A program made the position numbers and the translations under genes. Below, one piece after another: positions 15,893 to 24,982 of a stretch of 64,000 bases of DNA. The stretch's first letter is position 1, and each line of letters begins with the position of its first letter. The stretch lies in assembly GCF_030283145.1 (NCBI RefSeq), contig NZ_JASNWE010000005.1, positions 248,001 to 312,000 on the forward strand, in the 5' to 3' direction. Origin of the DNA: Actinomadura xylanilytica (GTDB lineage Bacteria > Actinomycetota > Actinomycetes > Streptosporangiales > Streptosporangiaceae). The notes beneath the pieces were generated by a model. That model was given only the letters and a program-made list of their open reading frames with translations. It had not been told where the DNA came from and made no database searches.

Positions 15893-17562
15893 ACCCGGCC
15901 ACCGCGCTGGCCACCGTGATGGTGGACGAGCTGCTGCGCTGCGGGATGACCGACGCCGTGCTGGCCCCGGGATCGCGCTCGGCGGCGCTCGCGCTGGCGC
16001 TGCACGCCGCGGCCGAGGACGGCCGGGTCCGCCTGCACGTGCGGATCGACGAGCGTTCGGCGGCGTTCCTCGGGCTGGGCCTGGCCAAGCGGTCGGCCCG
16101 TCCGGTGGCGCTGGTCTGCACCTCGGGGACGGCCGCGGCCAACTTCCATCCGGCGGTGATCGAGGCGCACGAGTCGGGGGTGCCGCTGATCGTGATCACC
16201 GCGGACCGGCCGCCGGAGCTGCGTCAGACCGGCGCGAACCAGACGATCGACCAGGTCAGGCTGTATGGGTCGGCGGCGCGGTGGAGCACCGAGGTCGGCG
16301 TCCCGGAGAACCGTCCGGGCATGGTCGCCTACTGGCGGTCGCTGATGAGCCGGGCGTGGGGGCGGTCGCTGGCGCCGGCGCCCGGTCCGGTGCACGTCAA
16401 CGCCGCGTTTCGCGAGCCGCTGGTCCCCGACGGCGACGAGAACTGGTGCGAGCCGCTGGGCGGCGACGCGACGGGCGCCTGGACGAAGGTGCGGAACGCG
16501 ACGCCGGGGTCGGTGCTGCACGTCCCGCCGACGCGGCGCGGGGTGCTGGTGGTGGGCGACGGCGCGGTCAACGTCAAGCGGTACGTGGCGGCGGCGTCGA
16601 TGGCGGGCTGGCCGGTGCTGGCGGAGCCGAGCGGCAACGCCCGGTACGGCGACCACGCGCTGTCCTCGCACCACTTCCTGCTCGGGGTCCCCGAGTTCGT
16701 CGAGCGGCACCGTCCCGAGGTCGTGGTGACCCTGGGCAAGCCGGGGCTGTCGCGCCCGCTGCTGTCGCTGCTGCGCCGGGCCGAGGAGCACATCGTGCTG
16801 GCGCCGGATCTGGCGCACTGGCCCGATCCGGTTCGGTCGGCGACGCAGGTGGCTCAGGACGTGGAGATCCCGGTGGTGTCGGGCGACGACGCGTGGCTGA
16901 AGTCGTGGCGGTCGGCGGATGTGGCCGCCGCGGCGGCGGTCGACGCGGTGCTGGACGCGGTCGCCGAGGTCAGCGAGCCGCGGTTGGCGCGCGACCTGGT
17001 GTCGGTGCTGCCGGGCGGTTCGCTGCTGTTCAGCGCGGCGAGCATGCCGATCCGCGACCTCGACCAGGTGATGCGGCCGCGGCGCGGCATCCGGATCATG
17101 GCGAACCGGGGGGCCAGCGGGATCGACGGGCTGGTGTCGACGGCGATGGGCGCGGCGCTGGCGCACAGCGGCCGGTCGTACGCGCTGCTGGGCGATCTGG
17201 CGTTCCTGCACGATCAGAACGGGCTGGTCCTCGGGCCGCAGGAGCGCCGCCCCGATCTGGCCATCGTGGTGGTCAACAACCGGGGCGGCGGGATCTTCTC
17301 GCTGCTTCCGCAGGCGGCGCTGCCGGGCCCGTTCGAGCGGGTGTTCGGCACCCCGCACCAGGTCGACCTGGAGCTGCTGGCGAACGCGCACGGGGTGCCG
17401 TACCGGCGGCTGGAGGCCGCGGCCGACCTGCCGAAGGTGATCGCGGGGGAGGGGCTGCGGATCGTGGAGGCCCGGACCGACCGCGACGCCAACGCGGTGC
17501 TGCACGCCGAGATGCGCAAGGCCGCGCACCGGGCCGTCCGGGAGCTGCCGGCCGTCCAGTGA
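15889..17562 (+). CDS. menD: 2-succinyl-5-enolpyruvyl-6-hydroxy-3-cyclohexene-1-carboxylate synthase
   Basis: This 557-residue thiamine-diphosphate enzyme starts at ATG 15889, overlapping the menC stop by four bases (ATGA). The N-terminal domain has VLAPGSRSAALALALH and the ThDP-activating glutamate region RIDERSAAFLGLGLAKRS; the C-terminal domain has GASGIDGLVSTAMGAALA and the Mg/ThDP motif LLGDLAFLHDQNGL...VVNNRGGGIFSLLPQ. It adds 2-oxoglutarate to isochorismate with loss of pyruvate, the first committed step of menaquinone synthesis. Its isochorismate would come from the synthase at 25958-27193. Confidence 0.95.
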   Translation: MNPATALATVMVDELLRCGMTDAVLAPGSRSAALALALHAAAEDGRVRLHVRIDERSAAFLGLGLAKRSARPVALVCTSGTAAANFHPAVIEAHESGVPLIVITADRPPELRQTGANQTIDQVRLYGSAARWSTEVGVPENRPGMVAYWRSLMSRAWGRSLAPAPGPVHVNAAFREPLVPDGDENWCEPLGGDATGAWTKVRNATPGSVLHVPPTRRGVLVVGDGAVNVKRYVAAASMAGWPVLAEPSGNARYGDHALSSHHFLLGVPEFVERHRPEVVVTLGKPGLSRPLLSLLRRAEEHIVLAPDLAHWPDPVRSATQVAQDVEIPVVSGDDAWLKSWRSADVAAAAAVDAVLDAVAEVSEPRLARDLVSVLPGGSLLFSAASMPIRDLDQVMRPRRGIRIMANRGASGIDGLVSTAMGAALAHSGRSYALLGDLAFLHDQNGLVLGPQERRPDLAIVVVNNRGGGIFSLLPQAALPGPFERVFGTPHQVDLELLANAHGVPYRRLEAAADLPKVIAGEGLRIVEARTDRDANAVLHAEMRKAAHRAVRELPAVQ

Positions 17563-17588
17563 GCCCCACGCCGCTCCACCGGGGCGGG

Positions 17589-17616
17589 GGAGGGGCGCCG
17601 AGCGGGTGGCCCCTCC
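17589..17616 (+). terminator. hairpin after menD
   Basis: An 8-bp stem (GGAGGGGC at 17589-17596 and GCCCCTCC at 17609-17616) closes a 12-base loop 27 bases after the menD stop. It is a plausible terminator for the menBCD transcript. Confidence 0.5.
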
Positions 17617-17776
17617 ACCTCACCGGGGGAGCGGGGGCTCACATCGGCGGAGGCGTCGACCGCGGGGAACCGGTGGGCAGGTTCTCGACGCTTCGGAGCC
17701 GGACATGATCGCGCAGGCCGGCGGCGTTGTCGGCCCGATCCTCGATCAATTGAATAATAAACTTACAACGTAAAGG

Positions 17777-17806
17777 CTTGGGGCTTGGACAGTCCCAAGC
17801 CCCAAG
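17777..17806. terminator. perfect hairpin between convergent genes
   Basis: A perfect 12-bp stem (17777-17788 pairing with 17795-17806) has a 6-base loop. It lies between menD and the phosphatase gene, which converge, and probably acts as a bidirectional terminator. Confidence 0.75.
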
Positions 17807-17823
17807 AAACAGCAAAGACCAAA

Positions 17824-17865
17824 CCCTCCCCGACCGACGAGCGAGAATCGCGGGGCGGGGGAGGG
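17824..17865 (-). terminator. possible terminator of phosphatase gene
   Basis: CCCTCCCC at 17824-17831 can pair with GGGGAGGG at 17858-17865, immediately downstream of the minus-strand stop. The 26-base loop makes it weaker than the neighbouring hairpin. Confidence 0.4.
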
Positions 17866-18681
17866 TCAGCCGATGAGCCGTTCGCGGATGGCATCGGTGT
17901 CCTCGTCGGTCCAGCCATTGGAGGCGAGCCAGGTCATCGGACCGCCGTGCCGCTCGTCCATCCGGGCGAAGAACTTCTCCATGATGGAGGCGTGCGGCCG
18001 GTGGCTGTCGGCGGGCCGCGAATCCAGGTCGGCGGCGTAGGTGTCGCTGGACCGCAGCCGCCGGAGGATCGCCTCGAGCCGGTCCCCGGTCTGGGCGTAG
18101 TCGGCCACGATGGCCTCCCGGGTCACCCCGGACGCCTCCAGTGCCAGCGCGCACACGACCCCGGTGCGGTCCTTGCCGGCGGCGCAGTGCACCAGGGACG
18201 CGCCGTCGGTGCGGGTCATCACGCGCAGGGCCGCCACCACCGAGTCGGGGCGTTCTTCCAGGTAGCCGAGGTAGTGGCCGGTCGAGCGATCGTGCTCGGG
18301 GCCGGCGGCGTTCTGCCAGGGCAGCACCTTGTCGGCGTCCACGCCCGCGGCGACGGGCTCCTTGGGGTTGTCGGCGGCGACATCGGTGTGCCGGCCGCCT
18401 TCGGTGAACAGCGAGAGGTGGTGCAGGGTGATGGTGGGGATGCGGGCCAGCGGGCCGGGCCCCTCGAGCTCGACCTCGGCGTCGCTGCGCAGGTCGATGA
18501 CGTTCTTCAGCTCGTAGTCGTCGAGGAGCAGCCGCACGTCGGCGACCGTGAGGTCTTGTAGGTTGTCCGAGCGCAGCACCCGCCCGCGCCGCGTCGCCCG
18601 GCCGTCGGCCGTGGGGAGCCCGCCGAGGTCGCGGACATTGACCGCGCCGTCCAGATCGATCCAACGACTGCGTTCGCTCAT
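17866..18681 (-). CDS. protein-tyrosine phosphatase (tyrosine/serine phosphatase family)
   Basis: This 271-residue protein has the P-loop HCAAGKDRTG (Cys, then Arg five residues on, about residues 166-175) and the N-terminal family signature VNVRDLGGLPTADGR near 14-28. The pattern matches bacterial atypical tyrosine/phosphoinositide phosphatases of the MptpB/LipA kind. It would dephosphorylate proteins or lipids; no signal peptide is visible. It stands alone between menD and a desaturase. Confidence 0.9.
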   Translation of the reverse strand: MSERSRWIDLDGAVNVRDLGGLPTADGRATRRGRVLRSDNLQDLTVADVRLLLDDYELKNVIDLRSDAEVELEGPGPLARIPTITLHHLSLFTEGGRHTDVAADNPKEPVAAGVDADKVLPWQNAAGPEHDRSTGHYLGYLEERPDSVVAALRVMTRTDGASLVHCAAGKDRTGVVCALALEASGVTREAIVADYAQTGDRLEAILRRLRSSDTYAADLDSRPADSHRPHASIMEKFFARMDERHGGPMTWLASNGWTDEDTDAIRERLIG

Positions 18682-18949
18682 GGCTTATGACCCTATATGG
18701 CGTACATGATCCGTCCTGGACGCAGGGTCCCCCGTAGGACGGAAGTGCCTGATGGGGAGAAATGGGTAAGTGGGGCGGCGGGCCCTTACCAGTTTTCCCG
18801 GGACGGGGGCGTCGGCCGTTGGGACGACGAAGACCGGCCGGGTCTGAGACCTGCGAGCCAGACCGGGGTTGGCTCCGCAGCGTGGCGCCCTCCGGGACCG
18901 CGGCTCATAGCCTTGAGGCAACGCGATCCCGCCCAGAAACGGAGGCTCC

Positions 18950-19981
18950 ATGCCCGCCACTCTCGATGCCCCGCCCGTCCGGGCGGCCGGTAGTGACTTC
19001 GCCCCGCTGGCGCGGCAGGTCCGTGCCAGCGGGCTGCTCGACCGGCGCATCGGCTACTACGTGCGGGCGATCGGGTTGAACCTGGGCGCCACCGCGGCGG
19101 CCTGGGCGGCGGTCGCGTGGGCGGGCGGGTCGTGGTGGGTGGTGCTGCTCGCGGTGCCGCTGGCGCTGCTGTCGGGGCGGACGGCCTTCCTCGGGCATGA
19201 CGCGGGGCATCGTCAGATCGCCGGTTCGGCCAAGGCCAACCGGCTGCTCGGGCTGCTGGTCGGCAACCTGATGCTGGGCATGGGCCACGGCTGGTGGACC
19301 GACAAGCACAACCGGCATCACGCCAACCCCAACCATGTCGGCAAGGACCCGGACGTCGGTGAGGGCGTCCTGGTGTGGACGCAGGAGCAGGCCGAGAAGG
19401 CCCGCGGCCGGGGCGTGTTCGCCTGGATCGGCCGGCACCAGGCCCGGCTGTTCTTCCCGCTGCTGCTCCTGGAGGGGCTCAACCTCCAGGTCAACAGCGT
19501 CCTCTACCTGCGCGGCCGGTCGGTCCGGGACAAGCTGGTGGAGGGCGGGCTGTTCGCCCTTCACGCGGCCGGCTACCTCGCGCTGGTGTTCACGCTGCTG
19601 TCGCCGGGCAAGGCGGTCGTGCTGATCCTGCTGCACCAGGGGCTGTTCGGGGTGCACCTCGGGTCGGTGTTCGCGCCCAACCACAAGGGCATGGTCATGC
19701 CGGAGCCGGGCGCGAAGCTGGGGCATCTCCAGCGGCAGGTCCTGACGTCGCGGAACGTCCGGGGCGGCCTGGCCGTCGACTGGTTCACCGGCGGCCTCAA
19801 CTACCAGATCGAGCACCACCTGTTCCCGAGCATTCCCCGGCCGAACCTGCGCAAGGTCAGGCCGCTGGTCCGCGAGCACTGCGCGGCGGTGGGGCTGCCG
19901 TACGCCGAGACCGGGCTGATCGACTCGTACCGGCAGGCGCTGGCGCACATGCACGAGGTGGGCGAGCCGCTGCGCGGATGA
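18950..19981 (+). CDS. membrane fatty acid desaturase
   Basis: This 343-residue integral membrane desaturase has the three histidine boxes that bind the di-iron centre: HDAGH near residue 83, HNRHH near 120 and QIEHH near 285, with hydrophobic segments between them. It introduces a double bond into acyl chains with O2 and electrons from ferredoxin or a reductase. The third box with Q in place of the first His is typical of the front-end/acyl-lipid branch. The ATG at 18950 has GGAGG upstream. No redox partner is adjacent. Confidence 0.92.
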   Translation: MPATLDAPPVRAAGSDFAPLARQVRASGLLDRRIGYYVRAIGLNLGATAAAWAAVAWAGGSWWVVLLAVPLALLSGRTAFLGHDAGHRQIAGSAKANRLLGLLVGNLMLGMGHGWWTDKHNRHHANPNHVGKDPDVGEGVLVWTQEQAEKARGRGVFAWIGRHQARLFFPLLLLEGLNLQVNSVLYLRGRSVRDKLVEGGLFALHAAGYLALVFTLLSPGKAVVLILLHQGLFGVHLGSVFAPNHKGMVMPEPGAKLGHLQRQVLTSRNVRGGLAVDWFTGGLNYQIEHHLFPSIPRPNLRKVRPLVREHCAAVGLPYAETGLIDSYRQALAHMHEVGEPLRG

Positions 19982-20024
19982 TCGGCGGACCGTCCGGGGG
20001 CCGGTCTCCTATGCTTGGCCGATT

Positions 20025-20837
20025 ATGCCCGAAGGTCACACGATTCATCGCCTGGCCGTCGAACACCAGCGGGTGTTCGGCGGCCAGGCCGTTCGCGTTC
20101 TGAGCCCGCAGGGGCGTTTCGCCGCCGGTGCGGCGCGGCTCGACGGGCGGGTGCTGCTGGACGCGGGGGCGTACGGCAAGCATCTGCTGCTGCGGTTCGA
20201 GGACGAGCTGCTGCTTCACGTCCATCTGGGGATCTACGGGAAGTTCTCGTTCGGCGGGCTGCCGGTTCCTGATCCGGTGGGGCTGGTGCGGTTGCGGTTG
20301 GTCGGGCCGGGCGGTCACGCCGATCTTCGTGGGCCTAATACCTGCGAGCTACTCGAGCGGGGTGAGGTGAAGCTGCTGCGGGACCGGCTGGGGCCCGATC
20401 CGCTGCGCGCCGACGCCGATCCCGACGAGGCGTGGCGGCGGATCCGCCTGAGCCGGACGAGTGTGGCGGTCCTGCTGCTGGATCAGTCGGTGGTGGCGGG
20501 GCCGGGGAACATCTACCGGGCGGAGGTGCTGTTCCGGCAGGGGGTGGATCCGTGGGTGCCGGGGCGTGCGCTGGGGCGTGATCGGTGGTTGGCGATCTGG
20601 GGGGATCTGCGGCGGTTGATGGCCGAGGGGGTGCGGACGGGGCGGATCGACACGGTGCGGCCCGAGCACACGCCGGAGGCGATGGGCCGGCCGCCGCGGG
20701 TGGACGATCATGGTGGTGAGGTCTACGTCTACCGGCGTGCGGGGCTGGCGTGCCTGGTGTGCGGGAGCGTGGTCCGTGCCGAGGTGGCGGCGGGCCGGAA
20801 TCTGTTCTGGTGTCCGGGGTGTCAGCCCGCCGCGTGA
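20025..20837 (+). CDS. Fpg/Nei family DNA glycosylase (endonuclease VIII-like)
   Basis: This 270-residue protein begins PEGHTIHRLA, placing the catalytic Pro2 and Glu3 as in Nei. It has the helix-two-turn-helix region LLDQSVVAGPGNIYRAEVLF near 155-175 and a C-terminal zinc finger (CLVCG...WCPGC, residues 243-266). The enzyme excises oxidised pyrimidines and nicks the strand in base excision repair. The PEGHT start resembles the mycobacterial Nei rather than MutM, which begins PELPEV. It lies 43 bases after the desaturase and may be cotranscribed. Confidence 0.92.
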   Translation: MPEGHTIHRLAVEHQRVFGGQAVRVLSPQGRFAAGAARLDGRVLLDAGAYGKHLLLRFEDELLLHVHLGIYGKFSFGGLPVPDPVGLVRLRLVGPGGHADLRGPNTCELLERGEVKLLRDRLGPDPLRADADPDEAWRRIRLSRTSVAVLLLDQSVVAGPGNIYRAEVLFRQGVDPWVPGRALGRDRWLAIWGDLRRLMAEGVRTGRIDTVRPEHTPEAMGRPPRVDDHGGEVYVYRRAGLACLVCGSVVRAEVAAGRNLFWCPGCQPAA

Positions 20838-20871
20838 GTCGGAGCGGTCTGGGGCGGAGGGCCCGTGTGGG

Positions 20872-22287
20872 TCAGAGCTGGACGTCCTGGTGGGCGCCGC
20901 CGCTCGGGCCGTCGCCGGGGGTGTCCTGTTCGTCGTGCTCTTGGTCTTTCTCGGTTCTGTCGCCGCCCGCTTTGCCGGTGCCTTTGCCGTTGCTGGTGTG
21001 GTCGTCCCCGGTGGCGCCTTTGGTGTCGGGCGGGGTGTTCTTGACGGTGTTCCGGTCGGCCGCGTCGTTCTGGGCGGTGGCTTTGACGGCGGCGCGGGCG
21101 GCGTTCGCGTCGTCGCCTGAGGCGCGTTTGTCGCGGCGGGCGCGGACGGCGTGGGCGAGGGGTTCGGCGGTGCGGGCGAGGAGGGGGCCGACGACCGCGA
21201 GGATGAGCACGTAGGCGGCTGCGAGGGGGCCGAGGCGGGGGTTGGCGCCTGCGGTGACGGCGAGGCCGGCGATGACGATGTTGAACTCGCCTCTGGGGAC
21301 CAGGGCGGTTCCGGCGCGGATGCGTCCGATGGTGCCGACTCCGGCGCGGCGGGCGGCGAGCCATCCGGTGCCGAGTTTGGTGGCGACGCCGGCGAGGGCG
21401 AGGAGGGCGGCGATGCCGAGGACCGGGGGGAGGTCGCCGGGGTCGGTGTGGAGGCCGAAGAAGACGAAGAAGACGGCGGCGAAGAGGTCGCGGAGTGGGG
21501 CGAGGAGTTTCTGGGCGGTGTGGGCGAGGGGGCCGGAGAGGGCGATGCCGACGAGGAAGGCGCCGACGGCGGCGGAGACCTGGAGTTGCTGGGCGACTCC
21601 GGCGACCAGGAGGGTGAGGCCGAGGACTTTGAGGAGGAGGACTTCTTCGCTGGGGCTGGCGACGAAGCGTTCGACGAGGGAGCCGTGGCGGAGTGCGACG
21701 TAGAGGATGACCGCGATGGTGACGGCGGCGATGGCGAGGGCGGCGGCGCCGCCGATGAGGCCGGCGCCGGCGAGGAGTGCGGTGAGGATGGGGAGGTAGG
21801 CGGCCATGGCGAGGTCTTCGAAGACCAGGACGGACAGCACGGCGGGTGTTTCGCGGTTGCCGAGCCAGCCGAGGTCGCCGATGACCTTGGCGGTGATGCC
21901 GGAGGAGGTGACGTAGGTGATGCCGCCCATGGCGACGGCGGCGACGGGTCCCCAGCCGAGGATGAGGGCGGCCAGGACGCCGGGGGCGGCGTTGAGGGTG
22001 ATGTCGACGAGGCCGACGGGTGCTGAGGTGCGGAGGGTGCCGACGAGTTCGTCGGCGGTGTATTCGAGGCCGAGGGTGAACAGCAGGAGGATCACTCCGA
22101 CCTCGGCGCCGATGGCGACGAAGTCCTCGCTGGCGCCGAGGGGGAGGATGCCGCCGGCGCCGAAGGCGAGGCCGGCGATGAGGTAGAGGGGGATGGGGGA
22201 GATGGAGAAGCGGACGGATACGGCTCCGAGCAGCCCGAGGCCGAGGATGATGGCGCCGAGTTCGATCAGTTGGACGGCTGTGTGCAT
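20872..22287 (-). CDS. cation:proton antiporter (CPA2, KhtU/KefB-like)
   Basis: This 471-residue protein has about 12 membrane helices with the CPA2 features GVILLLFTLGLEYTADEL near residue 63 and VLVFEDLAMAAYLPIL near 160. There is no fused RCK domain; instead a separate TrkA-C protein is encoded five bases upstream. The last 75 residues are hydrophilic and rich in Asp, Lys and Asn. Together they match KhtTU-type K+(NH4+)/H+ efflux systems. ATG 22287 was chosen because it follows the upstream stop closely. Confidence 0.88.
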   Translation of the reverse strand: MHTAVQLIELGAIILGLGLLGAVSVRFSISPIPLYLIAGLAFGAGGILPLGASEDFVAIGAEVGVILLLFTLGLEYTADELVGTLRTSAPVGLVDITLNAAPGVLAALILGWGPVAAVAMGGITYVTSSGITAKVIGDLGWLGNRETPAVLSVLVFEDLAMAAYLPILTALLAGAGLIGGAAALAIAAVTIAVILYVALRHGSLVERFVASPSEEVLLLKVLGLTLLVAGVAQQLQVSAAVGAFLVGIALSGPLAHTAQKLLAPLRDLFAAVFFVFFGLHTDPGDLPPVLGIAALLALAGVATKLGTGWLAARRAGVGTIGRIRAGTALVPRGEFNIVIAGLAVTAGANPRLGPLAAAYVLILAVVGPLLARTAEPLAHAVRARRDKRASGDDANAARAAVKATAQNDAADRNTVKNTPPDTKGATGDDHTSNGKGTGKAGGDRTEKDQEHDEQDTPGDGPSGGAHQDVQL

Positions 22288-22292
22288 GCGGT

Positions 22293-22775
22293 TCAGCCGT
22301 CGGCGAGGATCCGCGCGACGGCCGCGGTTCCCTCGTCGGTGCCGACCACGACGATGGTGTCGCCGGCGGTGAACACGAAGTCGGGCCGGGGGCTGGCGAT
22401 GACCTGTCCGTCGCGGACGACGGCGACGATGGAGGCGCTGGTGCGGGTGCGCGCCTGGGTGTCGGCGAGGGGTCGGTCGTCGTAGGGGGATCCGGGGACG
22501 ATGGGGATCTGTTCGGTGACGAGTCCCTCGACCTGGCGTTGGAGTTCGGCGAGGTGTTCGATGATGCGGCCGGTGCCGAGGAGTTCGGCGATGGCGTTGG
22601 CCTCTTCGGGGGTGAGGGGCACGGTCGCGACGCAGCTGTCGGGGTCTTCCTTGTCGTAGATGACCATGTCCCGGCGGCCGGTGCGGTGGGAGATGACCCC
22701 GATCTGGCGGCCTTTGCCGGTGGTCAGCACGTGCTGCAGGCCGATGCCCGGCAGCGCGGTCCGCTCGACGTCCAC
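22293..22775 (-). CDS. antiporter regulatory subunit with TrkA-C (RCK_C) domain
   Basis: This 160-residue soluble protein has an N-terminal KhtT-like domain (LPGIGLQHVLTTGKGRQIGV) and a C-terminal TrkA-C domain (SIVAVVRDGQVIASPRPDFV ... AGDTIVVVGTDEG). In KhtT, this domain senses ligand and gates the membrane antiporter. It starts at GTG 22775 after AGGAGG and ends five bases before the antiporter start, so the pair is an operon. TrkA-C domains of this family can bind c-di-AMP; that is family knowledge, not seen here. Confidence 0.88.
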   Translation of the reverse strand: MDVERTALPGIGLQHVLTTGKGRQIGVISHRTGRRDMVIYDKEDPDSCVATVPLTPEEANAIAELLGTGRIIEHLAELQRQVEGLVTEQIPIVPGSPYDDRPLADTQARTRTSASIVAVVRDGQVIASPRPDFVFTAGDTIVVVGTDEGTAAVARILADG

Positions 22776-22870
22776 GCTCGTTCGTCCTCCTGGTTGGTTC
22801 CCGACATAAGCCCGAAATCATCGCAGATCAGGGTGCTGATCGCCAACGGTCGGGGCGTGGCCGGCCGCCA

Positions 22871-23995
22871 TCACTCACACGGTATCCGGGCGGTCGCGGT
22901 GGCGGTCGTTCCGTTCGCGGGCGGTGCGGGTGTGTCAGGGGAGGAGTAGAGGGCGGTGAGGGCGTGGGCGGTGTCGGTCATGAGGCGGCGCAGTTCGGGC
23001 GGGCTGAGGACTTCGACGTCGGCGCCGAGTTTGAGGAGTTCGACGTGGGCGTGGCGGACGGATTCGACGGGGACGGTGGCGTGGGTGCGGTCGTCGGATT
23101 CGTCGGGGGCGGGGTGGGCGGCGATGGCGCGGGCCATGGTGGGGGGCAGGAGGTGGGCGGCGCGGTGCCGTCCTTGGGGGGTGAGGAGGATTTCGGCGCG
23201 GTCGCGGTAGGAGTCGGCTTCGAAGCGCTGGGTGTAGTGCTGCCAGTAGGTGGCGAGGTCGAAGTCGTGGGGGCGGGTGAAGCGTTGGGGGAGGACGTCG
23301 AGGTTGAGTACGCGGGCGATGCGGTAGGTGCGGATGGCGGCGTCCGCCCCGGCCTCTGTGTCTCGTTCGGGGCCGGGTTCGGGGCCGGGTTCGGGGCGGG
23401 TGTCGGCCTCGGGGGTGGAGCCGGAGATGGTGCGGGCGATGAGGTACCAGGAGCCGGCCTTGAGGACGACGCCGAGGGGTTCCAGGGTGCGGGTGACGTG
23501 CTGGGGGTGGGCCCAGCGGCGGTAGCGGATCTGGATGCGCTGGTGGTTCCAGACCGCGTCGGCGACGCGGTGGAGGTGGGGGGCCTGGTCGGGGGTGCGG
23601 AACCAGCCGGAGGTGTCGAGGTGGAAGCGTTCCCGGATGCGTCCGGCGCGGGTGCGCAGGTCCGGGGGGAGGGCGGCCATGAGCTTGAGCTCGGCGGCGG
23701 CCAGGACGTTGCCGAGGCCGAGTTCTGAGGCGGGGCCGGGCATTCCGGTGAGGAAGAGGGTCTCGGCCTCGCCGGTGGTGAGGCCGTTGAGGCGGGTGCG
23801 GAATCCCTGGAGGAGGCGGTAGCCGCCGTCGGGGCCGCGGTCGGCGTAGACGGGGACGCCGGCGGCGCTGAGGGATTCGACGTCGCGGTAGACGGTGCGG
23901 ACCGATACTTCGAGTTCGTCGGCGAGCTGGCGTGCGGTCATCCGTTCCCGGGTCTGGAGCAGGAGCAGCAGGGAGAGGAGTCGGCCGGCGCGCAT
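22871..23995 (-). CDS. WYL-domain transcriptional regulator (YafY-like)
   Basis: This 374-residue protein has a DeoR-type winged helix (LLQTRERMTARQLADELEVS, VRTVYRDVESLSAAG, residues 10-50) and a WYL domain (RIQIRYRRWA...TLEPLGVVLKAGSWYLIART, about 150-195). A Glu/Pro repeat (PEPGPEPGPERD) follows the WYL core and is encoded by tandem GGTTCGGGGCCG-type repeats. WYL domains sense nucleic-acid or nucleotide ligands. The target is unknown; neighbours on the same strand are a methyltransferase upstream and the antiporter operon downstream. Confidence 0.88.
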   Translation of the reverse strand: MRAGRLLSLLLLLQTRERMTARQLADELEVSVRTVYRDVESLSAAGVPVYADRGPDGGYRLLQGFRTRLNGLTTGEAETLFLTGMPGPASELGLGNVLAAAELKLMAALPPDLRTRAGRIRERFHLDTSGWFRTPDQAPHLHRVADAVWNHQRIQIRYRRWAHPQHVTRTLEPLGVVLKAGSWYLIARTISGSTPEADTRPEPGPEPGPERDTEAGADAAIRTYRIARVLNLDVLPQRFTRPHDFDLATYWQHYTQRFEADSYRDRAEILLTPQGRHRAAHLLPPTMARAIAAHPAPDESDDRTHATVPVESVRHAHVELLKLGADVEVLSPPELRRLMTDTAHALTALYSSPDTPAPPANGTTATATARIPCE

Positions 23996-24085
23996 CGTTC
24001 CAGTGTGGCCGATGCCCGGGATGGGTGCGGCCCGCGTGGGCGGGCCGCACGGGGCGCTTCAGGGCGGCCGGAGGGTCGGTGCGGG

Positions 24086-24901
24086 TCAGGAGATGCGGGC
24101 GACGCCTGCGAGGGCGCGCCAGGTGCCGATCGGGACCTTCTTCTCGGGGCGCCAGTCCTGGACGTCGACGAGGCCGGGTTCGAGGAGGTCGAGGCCTGTG
24201 AACAGGGCCTGGACGGCGGTGCGGGTGCGGGGGTGGGGCTGGGCGGCGGCGCCGCGGTAGAGGGCGGTGACGCGTTCGACGAGCTGGGGCGGGGCGTCGT
24301 CGCTGGTGGCGTGGACGATGACGAAGTGGCTGCCGGTGGGGAGGTGGCCGGCGATGGCGGTGACGATGGCGGCGGGGTCGTCGTCGTCGGGGATGAAGTC
24401 CAGGACGCCGACGAGGAGGACGGCGGTGGGGCGGCCGAAGTCGATGAGGCGGCGGGTTTCGGGGGCGGTGAGGATGGTCTCGGGTTCGCGGGCGTCGGCG
24501 AGGAGGAATCCGGTGCTGCCCGCGCCTTTGAGGAGGGCGCGGCTGTGGAGGTGGACGACGGGGTCGGAGTCGACGTAGACGACGCGGGCGGCGGGGTCGC
24601 TGCGGAGGGCGATCTCGTGGACGTTGTCGGCGGTGGGGAGGCCGGAGCCGATGTCCAGGAACTGGTCGATGCCGAGGTCGCGGGTCAGGTGGGTGACGCA
24701 GCGGCGGAGGAAGGCGCGGTTCTGGAGGGCGAGGTCGCGGATCTCGGGGGCCATGCGCAGGATGCTGTCGGCGGTCTGGCGGTCCACGGCGTAGTTGTCC
24801 CTGCCGCCCAGGAAGTAGTCGTAGGTGCGTGCCGGGGACGGCCAGATGACGTCCATGCCTGGCGGGGTCTTCGGGGCGTCGGGAGTCACGGGAGTGATCA
24901 T
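24086..24901 (-). CDS. SAM-dependent methyltransferase (DUF574/Methyltransf_19 type)
   Basis: This 271-residue protein matches an actinobacteria-specific methyltransferase family: SPARTYDYFLGGRDNYAVDR near residue 22, the SAM-binding loop FLDIGSGLPTADNVHEIA near 80, and VVYVDSDPVV near 107. It often occurs in many copies in these genomes. The substrate is unknown and the neighbours do not suggest one. Confidence 0.88.
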   Translation of the reverse strand: MITPVTPDAPKTPPGMDVIWPSPARTYDYFLGGRDNYAVDRQTADSILRMAPEIRDLALQNRAFLRRCVTHLTRDLGIDQFLDIGSGLPTADNVHEIALRSDPAARVVYVDSDPVVHLHSRALLKGAGSTGFLLADAREPETILTAPETRRLIDFGRPTAVLLVGVLDFIPDDDDPAAIVTAIAGHLPTGSHFVIVHATSDDAPPQLVERVTALYRGAAAQPHPRTRTAVQALFTGLDLLEPGLVDVQDWRPEKKVPIGTWRALAGVARIS

Positions 24902-24982
24902 CGCATCCGGCGGGGGTGCCGGGGAGGTCCTCGGTGGGTTCGGTGGCGGTGATCGGGAACGGTCCGGCGCGGGGTTGCCGGG

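Larger units (their letters stand above)
17563..17865. other. menD/phosphatase intergenic region with hairpins
   Basis: This 303-base stretch between convergent genes holds three hairpins described separately and a short AT-rich patch (about 17746-17775) unlike its surroundings. I see no gene in it. The AT-rich patch might be a remnant of inserted DNA. Confidence 0.5.

Noticed and set aside
17746..17775. AT-rich patch considered as an attachment site or inserted element end
   Set aside because: No matching direct repeat, tRNA gene or integrase is visible in the window.
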